From Clostridia bacterium (lineage in GTDB: Bacteria > Bacillota_A > Clostridia > Christensenellales > Borkfalkiaceae): a stretch of DNA of 5,552 bases. The notes under the pieces were generated by a model. The model searched no databases, was not told where the DNA came from, and worked only from the letters and a program-made list of their open reading frames with translations. The stretch is taken from the NCBI GenBank assembly GCA_017621955.1, contig JAGASB010000230.1, positions 1 to 5,552 of the forward strand, written 5' to 3'. The position numbers and the translations under genes are program-made. Positions 1-5,552 of the stretch are shown piece after piece; the first letter of the stretch is position 1, and each line of letters opens with the position of its first letter.

Positions 1-1212
1 GTCGGTCGCCATATATGACGTAACGTCGTTCATCCACCCCATATTCCACTTATAATTAAAACCTAAACCACCTATGCTGACGGGTTTAGTTATCATAGGA
101 AATGCAGTTGATTCTTCGGCTATCATAAGTGCGTTTGGAAATTTTTCAAAAACAGCAGTGTTTAACTTTTTAAAAAATTCAATCGCTTGCAAGTTGTAGT
201 TACCACCTTGCTCGTTGGGAATCCATTCGCCGTCTTTTCTATCGTAATCAAGGTATAACATTGAAGCGACAGCATCAACACGCAGTCCGTCAACGTGAAA
301 TTTTTCAAACAAATATAATGCGTTTGAAACCAAAAAACTTTGAACTTCGTTTCTGCCCCAGTCGAATATGCGTGTTCCCCAAGTCTTATGTTCTTTTCTA
401 TCCCACCCTTGATTTTCATAACAACAAGAACCGTCAAACTCATACAGTCCGTGCTCGTCCTTTGGAAAATGCGCGGGAACCCAATCGACTATAACCGATA
501 TGCCTTTTTTGTGAAAAGCATCGACTAACCCCATAAAGTCCTTTGGCGTGCCGAAGCGTGAAGTTACCGAATAATATCCCGTTACTTGATAACCCCACGA
601 ACCATCAAACGGATATTCTGATATAGGCATAAATTCAACGTGGGTATACCCCATTTCACTAACGTAGTCAACCAAATCTTTCGAAAGTTCAGCATAGCTT
701 AAATAATCACCGTTTTCCTTTCTTTTCCACGAAGCAAGGTTGACTTCGTAAATATTCATAGGACTATCGTAAGGGGGTTTTTTGTTTTTTATAAATTCAT
801 CATCCCCCCACTCGTAGCCGTCAATATCGTAAATTTTAGATGCGGTTTTAGGCGGAGTTTCTGCGTGGAAAGCATACGGGTCGGCCTTAAATACTGTCCC
901 CCCGTCACTTGACACAGCAAACTTATACACATCGAACTCTTTTAAACCCTTAATAAACAACTCAAAAACGCCGCCGTCACTTATGCGTGTCATTACGTTT
1001 TTGCTTGTGTCCCAACCGTTAAAATTGCCAACGACCGAAACGCTTTTTGCTCTTGGTGCCCAAGTCCTAAACATCACGCCCTTTTGACGATTAAGCGTAG
1101 TTTTATGCGCACCTAAATATTCATAGGCGTAATAATTAGTTCCTTGGTGAAACAAATATAAGGGCAAGTTGTTTGAATCACGTTTTGTCGTGTCCTTTTG
1201 AGTTCTTTTCAT
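1..1212 (-). CDS. glgB: 1,4-alpha-glucan branching enzyme GlgB (GH13), 3'-truncated by the window edge
   Basis: Glycogen branching enzyme (EC 2.4.1.18): cuts alpha-1,4 glucan chains and rejoins them through alpha-1,6 links, a cytosolic step of glycogen synthesis. I translated 404 codons from the ATG at 1212; the frame is open to the left edge. Residues about 15-34 (LPLYLFHQGTNYYAYEYLGA) are a GlgB N-terminal hallmark. A CBM48-type domain follows at about 45-115 (VMFRTWAPRAKSVSVVGNFNGWD), then the GH13 barrel: SWGYQVTGYY (205-214), DWVPAHFP (243-250), GLRVDAVASM (309-318) and MIAEES (363-368). Asp313 is the expected nucleophile and Glu366 the acid/base. Their 53-residue spacing equals that of E. 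coli Asp405 and Glu458 as I recall them, giving a constant offset of 92, so this protein lacks the enterobacterial N1 domain. The third catalytic Asp and the C-terminal beta domain lie outside the window; about 230 residues are probably missing. The start has no clear Shine-Dalgarno and sits three bases past the pgi stop, so translation is probably coupled. Identity is very secure; intactness of the rest is unknown. Confidence 0.96.
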   Translation of the reverse strand, partial: MKRTQKDTTKRDSNNLPLYLFHQGTNYYAYEYLGAHKTTLNRQKGVMFRTWAPRAKSVSVVGNFNGWDTSKNVMTRISDGGVFELFIKGLKEFDVYKFAVSSDGGTVFKADPYAFHAETPPKTASKIYDIDGYEWGDDEFIKNKKPPYDSPMNIYEVNLASWKRKENGDYLSYAELSKDLVDYVSEMGYTHVEFMPISEYPFDGSWGYQVTGYYSVTSRFGTPKDFMGLVDAFHKKGISVIVDWVPAHFPKDEHGLYEFDGSCCYENQGWDRKEHKTWGTRIFDWGRNEVQSFLVSNALYLFEKFHVDGLRVDAVASMLYLDYDRKDGEWIPNEQGGNYNLQAIEFFKKLNTAVFEKFPNALMIAEESTAFPMITKPVSIGGLGFNYKWNMGWMNDVTSYMATD

Positions 1213-1218
1213 AAATTA
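1210..1218 (-). promoter_or_regulatory. pgi stop / glgB start junction, likely translational coupling
   Basis: On the minus strand the pgi stop TAA (1218-1216) is followed by TTT and then the glgB ATG (1212-1210). The roughly 28 bases before this ATG have no GGAGG-like Shine-Dalgarno, whereas pgi and valS both have strong ones. The simplest reading is that ribosomes finishing pgi re-initiate on glgB. The two genes are also in the same frame, separated only by the stop and one Phe codon. Coupling is inferred from spacing, not shown. Confidence 0.5.
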
Positions 1219-2646
1219 ACAAAAATATTCAGGATTTTTCTTGGGTGCAGAATCCATTTCTTTTTTAGTATTTTCGTAACCCTTTCTTCCAAAGAGTGCG
1301 TACGTTGCGTTTTTACCACCTTCTACACCAGGTTGGTTGAACGTATTGATATTAAGCATTGCGCCTGCATAAGCCGTTTCCATTTCAAATAAATAAAGCA
1401 ATTCACCGATTGTAAATGCGTTTACTTCTGGTAGAGTTATGGTATAGTTAAGTCTATGCGCAGTGGTCAAAGCATATTCAGTAGCCTTTCTTTCAGCCGT
1501 AATAAGTTCGTTCATAATATGTCCGCAAAGGAAAGAAACGTCGGGAATATCTTTGCAACCTTCGCTAATTTCAACGGTTGAACGATAATTGTCAACTGCA
1601 ATAAGCGTTATAACCTTATCAAAAGGTCCTTCTCTATAAAGCTGAACTTGTGAGTGTTGGTCAGTTACACCCAACGCTTTAACAGGCGTTTGTCCAACAA
1701 ACACTTCATTACCGTCGTTATCAACAGCCTTGCCTAAGCTTTCGCCCCAAAGCTGACAATACCAATCGGCAATATATTTAAGACTATCCGCATAAGGCAT
1801 CATAACCGAAATGTTTTTACCCCTTTGCATAGCAAGATATTCAAGAAATGCCGTCATCAATGCAGGGTTCTTCTTAACGTCTTTATTTTTACAAATTTTA
1901 TCCATGTATTGCGCACCAGCAAGCATTGCCTTAATATCAATACCAACAACTGCTGCGGGAAGTAATCCAACAGGACAAAGCTCAGAAAATCTTCCGCCTA
2001 CACCGTCGGGGATATAGAACGTTTTAAGCCCTTCTTGCTGAGCAATTTTAATAAGGTTTCCTTTGTTAGCAGAAGTGGTTGCTATCATGTGGTCTTTTGC
2101 TTTTTCGCCATACTTATCTTTTAATATTTTCATAATGATAAGGTATTGCGCCATAGTTTCACTAGTTGCACCACTCTTTGTAACAACGTTAAAAATCGTT
2201 TTATCAAGGTCTAAAACGTCTAAAAGTGCAGCCATTCTTTCAGGGTCAACGTTGTCTTCAACGTAAAGTTTTGGTGCTTTACGCTTTGACTTAGGTAATT
2301 CATTATGTCTTAAATGACAAAGTGCTTGGAACGCTGCTATTGGACCTAATGCAGAACCACCGATACCAAGAACTACAAAGTTGTCAAATTTTTTCTTAAT
2401 AGCTTTTGCTGTGTCAATAATATCTGCAACGATTTCTTTTTGGTTGTATGGAAGTTCAGTCCACCCCATCATACCTTGTCCACGATTTGTACTTACTGTT
2501 TTAAATGCGTCTGCAATTATCTTTTTATTATCTGAAAAATCTTTCGCGGTAAATCCTTGTTCTTCACCGATAAATTCAGCCATCATATTGTTGTAGTCAA
2601 TGTTTAAGTTCATACTTTTGCGCCATTCGGCATTTTTGTAGTTCAT
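1216..2646 (-). CDS. pgi: glucose-6-phosphate isomerase (phosphoglucose isomerase)
   Basis: Interconverts glucose-6-phosphate and fructose-6-phosphate (EC 5.3.1.9) in the cytosol, a reversible step of glycolysis and gluconeogenesis and the link to glycogen precursors. The protein is 476 residues and complete, slightly longer than the roughly 450 of Bacillus PGI and shorter than the roughly 550 of E. coli PGI. Numbered from this start: GIGGSALGP (94-102) and TKSGATSETM (156-165) are the sugar-phosphate-binding SIS-fold loops; DGVGGRFSELCPVG (214-227) fits the first PGI signature; GAMLNINTFNQPGVEGGK (428-445) fits the second. Expected catalytic residues are present: Glu302 in WGESLGK, His331 in TDQHSQVQLY and Lys445 in GVEGGK. 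I chose the ATG at 2646 because an AAGGAG lies seven bases upstream. The frame stays open 23 codons further, but that extension (rich in Ile and Tyr) is the translated promoter and begins upstream of the predicted transcription start. It has its own promoter after the valS terminator and probably heads an operon with glgB. Confidence 0.97.
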   Translation of the reverse strand: MNYKNAEWRKSMNLNIDYNNMMAEFIGEEQGFTAKDFSDNKKIIADAFKTVSTNRGQGMMGWTELPYNQKEIVADIIDTAKAIKKKFDNFVVLGIGGSALGPIAAFQALCHLRHNELPKSKRKAPKLYVEDNVDPERMAALLDVLDLDKTIFNVVTKSGATSETMAQYLIIMKILKDKYGEKAKDHMIATTSANKGNLIKIAQQEGLKTFYIPDGVGGRFSELCPVGLLPAAVVGIDIKAMLAGAQYMDKICKNKDVKKNPALMTAFLEYLAMQRGKNISVMMPYADSLKYIADWYCQLWGESLGKAVDNDGNEVFVGQTPVKALGVTDQHSQVQLYREGPFDKVITLIAVDNYRSTVEISEGCKDIPDVSFLCGHIMNELITAERKATEYALTTAHRLNYTITLPEVNAFTIGELLYLFEMETAYAGAMLNINTFNQPGVEGGKNATYALFGRKGYENTKKEMDSAPKKNPEYFC

Positions 2647-2653
2647 AATGTTT

Positions 2654-2660
2654 CTCCTTA
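2654..2660 (-). promoter_or_regulatory. ribosome binding site of pgi
   Basis: TAAGGAG on the minus strand, seven bases before the ATG at 2646. This spacing decides the start: the upstream in-frame candidates lie in the promoter, and the next Met (residue 12 of the protein) has no Shine-Dalgarno in front of it. Confidence 0.9.
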
Positions 2661-2686
2661 CATATATTATAATACTAATCATATAT

Positions 2687-2715
2687 ATAATAATACATAT
2701 TAAGTAAAATGTCAA
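2687..2715 (-). promoter_or_regulatory. sigma-A type promoter of pgi-glgB
   Basis: On the minus strand a perfect -35 TTGACA (2715-2710), a 17-base spacer and a -10 TATTAT (2692-2687), one base from consensus. Transcription should start near 2680, giving a leader of about 34 bases that holds the Shine-Dalgarno. A perfect TATAAT further down at 2671-2666 has no matching -35 and would leave too short a leader, so I treat it as incidental. Predicted by eye from consensus and spacing. Confidence 0.75.
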
Positions 2716-2740
2716 TATAGATGGCGGAAAAAATTGTCAA
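2714..2740 (-). promoter_or_regulatory. second TTGACA element upstream of the pgi promoter
   Basis: A further perfect TTGACA (2740-2735) lies 25 bases upstream of the main -35 box. It is followed after 15 bases by TATATT (2719-2714), which overlaps the main -35. The short spacer makes it a poor promoter by itself. It could be a weak tandem promoter, a binding site, or chance in AT-rich DNA. The valS promoter has a similar element. Confidence 0.25.
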
Positions 2741-2787
2741 AAATATATAATTCAAAATAATTTAATCGTTTTATCTACAAAAAATGC

Positions 2788-2817
2788 AAAAAAACGAACC
2801 GTGAAGGTTCGTTTTTT
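2788..2817 (-). terminator. Rho-independent terminator of valS
   Basis: Read on the minus strand: a stem with core ACGAACC / GGTTCGT (2812-2806 and 2800-2794), five-base loop TTCAC (2805-2801) and a run of seven T (2794-2788). The matching A run before the stem extends the pairing to about 12 base pairs. It begins a few bases past the valS stop codon (2824), which places it as the end of the valS transcript and separates valS from pgi. Because A and T runs flank both sides, it could also stop transcription from the other direction, though no plus-strand gene here needs that. Confidence 0.93.
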
Positions 2818-2823
2818 CTCCCA

Positions 2824-5448
2824 TTATTTAAGACCATTAATTTGCTCAATCAACTTACTGCGCATATCAATGTACTTATCAAGTTTTGCACGTTCATTGT
2901 CAACTAAGGCTTTGGGGGCTTTATCTAAAAAGCCCTTATTTGAAAGTTTACCGTTTGCTCTTGCAATTTCACTTTCAATACTTTTAAGTTCGCCGTTAAG
3001 CCTTGCAAGTTCTTTTTCAAAGTCAACAAGTTCACCAAGTGGAATAAACAATTCAAAACCGTCAATTACTTGCGAAACAACTTTTTCGGTAAGATTGTTT
3101 TTATCTTCGATTAAGCATATTTCCGAAACACCTGCAAGTTTTTCAATATAAACCGCACCGTTTTTAACAGTTTTTGACTTATCCGTCTTAACGTAAAGTT
3201 TAACTTTTTTAGACGGAGCCGCCCCAACTTGTACTTTTACGTTTCTAATACATTTAATAATTTCTTTAACAGGTTCAATCTCTCTTACACTTGCAGTGTA
3301 GTTCATCTTTGCATTGTACCTTGGGAAATCAGCAAGCATCAAAGGTCCGTTTGCATTAGGTATGCTCTTATAAATCTTTTCTGTAACAAACGGTACAAAA
3401 GGATGTAAAAGTTTAACAATTTCGCCAAGAACAAACGTCAATACGCTTATCGTGTCGTTGCGTTTCTTTTCATCTTCGCCATAAAGGACAGGCTTAGTTA
3501 ATTCAATATACCAATCGCAGAAATCGTTCCATACAAAATCATAAAGATTTGCAAGTGCAACGCCCATTTCGTATTTTTCCATATTGAGCGTAATGTCTTT
3601 AACAGTCTTGTTTAATTTGGTGATTATCCACTTATCCGCAGCGCTTAGCTTGCAATCTTTAATCGAAGAAATCTTCTTGCCTTCGGTGTTCATAAGAACA
3701 AACCTTGAAGCGTTCCAAATCTTATTCATAAAGTTGCGTGCGCCTTCAATCTTTTCATCAGAGAATCTCATATCGCTACCGGCAGCGACACCGTTTATAA
3801 GTGAAAATCTTAAAGTATCCGCACCGTACTTAGAAATTATTTCAGTCGGGTCGATACCGTTACCCAAAGACTTACTCATCTTTCTGCCTTGTGAATCACG
3901 AACCAAGCCGTGAATTAGTACGTCCTTAAACGGTATGCGTTTCATATGCTCTAAACCAGAGAATATCATACGAGCAACCCAGAAGAATATAATATCGTAA
4001 CCCGTAACAAGCACGTCCGTAGGATAGAAATATTCTAAATCTTCGGTTTTTTCAGGATATCCAAGCGTTGAGAATGGCCACAATGCAGAAGAGAACCAAG
4101 TATCAAGAACGTCTTCATCTTGCTTAATATTAGTGCTTTGACATTTTGGGCATACCTTTACGTCTTGCTTTGCAATAACCATTTCACCGCAATCTTGACA
4201 ATAGTATGCAGGAATTCTATGTCCCCACCATAACTGACGTGAAATACACCAGTCTTTTACGTTTTCCATCCAATTGAAGTAAATTTTAGAAAATCTATCC
4301 GGTATAAATTTAACACTCTTTTTTCTAACAACGTCAATGGCAGGTTTAGCAAGTGGTTCCATTTTTACAAACCATTGCTTACTTACGATTGGCTCTACCG
4401 TGTGATTACATCTATAACAGTGCCCTACGCTATGATGCAAAGGCTCTATTTTTACAAGAACACCCAATGCTTTAAGTTCTTCAACTATCTGTTTTCTGCA
4501 TTCCATTGCAGGCATACCGTTATACTTACCTGCAAATTCGTTCATAGTACCGTCGTCAGCAATTACTTTTATAACGGGTAAATTATGGCGAAGTCCAACC
4601 TCAAAGTCGTTGGGGTCGTGGGCGGGCGTAATTTTAACTGCACCCGTACCAAATTCCAACTCAACGTAGTCGTCGAACACGATAGGTATTTCTTTATTAA
4701 CGATAGGCAGAATAAGTGTCTTACCCTGCATATTTTTATATCTTTCGTCCTTGGGATTAACTGCAACCGCCGTATCACCAAGCATAGTTTCAGGTCTTGA
4801 CGTTGCAACCGTAACGAACTCATCACTGTCCTTAACAGGATACTTAATATACCAAAGACTACTGTCTTCTTCAACGTATTCAACTTCTGCGTCAGAGAGT
4901 GCAGTTTTACATTCGGGACACCAGTTGATAATTCTATCCCCACGATAAATCAAACCTTTTTCGTATAAATTTACGAATACTTCTTTTACAGCTTTTGAAC
5001 ATTTTTCGTCCATCGTGAACGCCAAACGTGACCAGTCGCACGAAGAACCTAAGGTTTTAAGTTGTTCGATAATTCTTCCGCCGTACTTTTCTTTCCAAGC
5101 CCACGCTCTTTCTAAAAAGCCTTCCCTACCGATATCGTTTTTGGTAATACCTTCTTTTGCCATCTGTTCAACGATTTTAACTTCGGTAGCAATTGAAGCG
5201 TGGTCGGTACCGGGAAGCCACAACGCACTGTAACCTTGCATTCTTTTAAATCTAATTAAGGTATCTTGCAAAGTTTCGTCAAGTGCGTGCCCCATGTGAA
5301 GCTGACCCGTTATGTTGGGTGGCGGAATAACAATAGTAAAAGGTAGCTTGTTTGCGTCTACCTTTGCTTTAAAATATCCATTTGATTCCCATTCTTCGTA
5401 AATTTCTTTTTCAAATTCCGAAGGGTTATAAGTTTTTGCCATATCCAT
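2824..5448 (-). CDS. valS: valyl-tRNA synthetase (ValRS, class I)
   Basis: Charges tRNA-Val with valine using ATP (EC 6.1.1.9) and hydrolyses mischarged threonyl-tRNA; cytosolic and essential. The 874-residue protein is complete and close to the usual length (about 880 in Bacillus). Numbered from this start: the catalytic domain opens with PPPNITGQLHMGH, whose HIGH motif is HMGH (51-54), and GTDHASIATEV. The editing (CP1) domain carries TSRPETMLGDTAVAVNP (216-232) and GTGAVKITPAHDPNDFEVG (267-285). Cys pairs at 177/180, 344/347, 417/420 and 433/436 suggest zinc-binding knuckles. DTWFSSALWPFSTLG and the KMSKS loop (523-527) close the active site. The anticodon-binding helical domain follows, then the ValRS C-terminal coiled coil (about 805-874). 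I chose the ATG at 5448 because AAAGGAG lies eight bases upstream. An in-frame TTG at 5469 precedes the Shine-Dalgarno, and the ATG at 5442 is too far from it. It has its own promoter and terminator, hence probably monocistronic. The nearby promoter leaves no room for a T-box. No truncation or missing key residue seen. Confidence 0.98.
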   Translation of the reverse strand: MDMAKTYNPSEFEKEIYEEWESNGYFKAKVDANKLPFTIVIPPPNITGQLHMGHALDETLQDTLIRFKRMQGYSALWLPGTDHASIATEVKIVEQMAKEGITKNDIGREGFLERAWAWKEKYGGRIIEQLKTLGSSCDWSRLAFTMDEKCSKAVKEVFVNLYEKGLIYRGDRIINWCPECKTALSDAEVEYVEEDSSLWYIKYPVKDSDEFVTVATSRPETMLGDTAVAVNPKDERYKNMQGKTLILPIVNKEIPIVFDDYVELEFGTGAVKITPAHDPNDFEVGLRHNLPVIKVIADDGTMNEFAGKYNGMPAMECRKQIVEELKALGVLVKIEPLHHSVGHCYRCNHTVEPIVSKQWFVKMEPLAKPAIDVVRKKSVKFIPDRFSKIYFNWMENVKDWCISRQLWWGHRIPAYYCQDCGEMVIAKQDVKVCPKCQSTNIKQDEDVLDTWFSSALWPFSTLGYPEKTEDLEYFYPTDVLVTGYDIIFFWVARMIFSGLEHMKRIPFKDVLIHGLVRDSQGRKMSKSLGNGIDPTEIISKYGADTLRFSLINGVAAGSDMRFSDEKIEGARNFMNKIWNASRFVLMNTEGKKISSIKDCKLSAADKWIITKLNKTVKDITLNMEKYEMGVALANLYDFVWNDFCDWYIELTKPVLYGEDEKKRNDTISVLTFVLGEIVKLLHPFVPFVTEKIYKSIPNANGPLMLADFPRYNAKMNYTASVREIEPVKEIIKCIRNVKVQVGAAPSKKVKLYVKTDKSKTVKNGAVYIEKLAGVSEICLIEDKNNLTEKVVSQVIDGFELFIPLGELVDFEKELARLNGELKSIESEIARANGKLSNKGFLDKAPKALVDNERAKLDKYIDMRSKLIEQINGLK

Positions 5449-5456
5449 AAGGCTTT

Positions 5457-5463
5457 CTCCTTT
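5457..5463 (-). promoter_or_regulatory. ribosome binding site of valS
   Basis: AAAGGAG on the minus strand, eight bases before the ATG at 5448 and fourteen before the in-frame ATG at 5442. It selects 5448 and rules out the upstream in-frame TTG at 5469, which would place the Shine-Dalgarno inside the coding region. Confidence 0.9.
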
Positions 5464-5479
5464 ATACAATACATTGCTT

Positions 5480-5508
5480 ATTATAACTAAAATTTTTTAT
5501 AAAGTCAA
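5480..5508 (-). promoter_or_regulatory. sigma-A type promoter of valS
   Basis: On the minus strand TTGACT (5508-5503, one base from consensus), a 17-base spacer and a perfect TATAAT (5485-5480). Transcription should begin near 5473, giving a leader of only about 25 bases. This is strong by sequence and compatible with constitutive housekeeping expression. Predicted by eye. Confidence 0.8.
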
Positions 5509-5552
5509 ACATAAATGCTAAATCGTTGTCAAGAATAAATATATTTTCATAA
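5509..5552. other. AT-rich upstream flank of valS, no gene seen
   Basis: The last 44 bases hold no convincing coding sequence. On the minus strand a TTGACA (5532-5527) lies 24 bases upstream of the valS -35, much like the extra TTGACA at pgi, with no good -10 behind it. A ten-codon minus-strand frame from an ATG near 5550 has no visible ribosome binding site within the window and is not called. What lies further upstream cannot be seen. Confidence 0.5.

Noticed and set aside
162..528. Small open frames on both strands near the left end
   Set aside because: All overlap the continuous GlgB frame, which carries the catalytic motifs through this interval without interruption.
2665..2674. Perfect ten-base palindrome TATTATAATA just downstream of the predicted pgi transcription start
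   Set aside because: Short palindromes of A and T alone are expected by chance in such AT-rich DNA. It could be an operator half or a weak -10, but nothing supports either.
2647..2715. Possible signal anchor or membrane helix at the start of PGI
   Set aside because: PGI is cytosolic, and this stretch is the promoter and leader read in frame. The AAGGAG seven bases before 2646 marks the real start.
2801..3151. Plus-strand open frame of 116 codons opposite the end of valS
   Set aside because: It lies wholly antisense to the terminator and the conserved ValRS C-terminus, has no Shine-Dalgarno, and its Ser/Leu-rich product is what antisense of a Lys/Glu-rich coiled coil gives.
3584..3913. Plus-strand open frame of 109 codons within valS
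   Set aside because: Antisense to the KMSKS region and anticodon-binding domain, with no ribosome binding site or family motif.
4569..4943. Minus-strand open frame of 124 codons inside valS in another frame
   Set aside because: It overlaps the conserved ValRS editing domain out of frame and shows no recognisable motif; it is a shadow of valS.
5449..5552. T-box or other riboswitch before valS
   Set aside because: The 104 visible bases hold a promoter and ribosome binding site with no specifier stem, T-box bulge sequence or terminator/antiterminator pair.

Overview
The window is an AT-rich stretch of bacterial chromosome. All three genes lie on the minus strand, so they read from the right edge to the left: valS (valyl-tRNA synthetase), then pgi (glucose-6-phosphate isomerase), then glgB (glycogen branching enzyme, cut by the left edge). 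AT-rich intergenic DNA, strong AAGGAG-type ribosome binding sites, near-consensus sigma-A type promoters with 17-base spacers, a GlgB without the extra N-terminal domain of the enterobacterial enzyme, and a ValRS of Bacillus/Clostridium length with a GTDHASIATEV motif all suggest a low-GC Firmicute, probably an anaerobic clostridial lineage. This is inferred from style; nothing here fixes genus or species.

Layout from the right edge. Positions 5449-5552 hold the valS upstream region: a TTGACT-N17-TATAAT promoter at 5480-5508 and a Shine-Dalgarno at 5457-5463. valS runs from 5448 to 2824 and is complete. An intrinsic terminator follows at 2788-2817, five bases past its stop codon, so valS looks like a single-gene transcription unit. 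The 177-base gap to pgi (2647-2823) then holds a TTGACA-N17-TATTAT promoter at 2687-2715 and an AAGGAG ribosome binding site. pgi runs from 2646 to 1216 and is complete. glgB starts at 1212, only three bases past the pgi stop and in the same reading frame. It stays open to position 1, so about its last third is missing. No terminator or promoter separates pgi from glgB, so they are most simply one operon.

How the genes relate: PGI interconverts fructose-6-phosphate and glucose-6-phosphate, the entry to glucose-1-phosphate and ADP-glucose. GlgB puts the alpha-1,6 branches into the glycogen made from ADP-glucose. Pairing them links central carbon flow to storage-polymer synthesis. valS is an unrelated translation gene that simply sits upstream.

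There is no gene-free stretch longer than 300 bases. I found no tRNA, rRNA, riboswitch, CRISPR, insertion sequence or phage gene, and no candidate for a novel biological system. The points worth a second look are modest. They are the in-frame, three-base pgi-glgB junction without a Shine-Dalgarno; the promoter so close to valS that no T-box leader fits; and a second TTGACA placed 24-25 bases upstream of the -35 box at both promoters.
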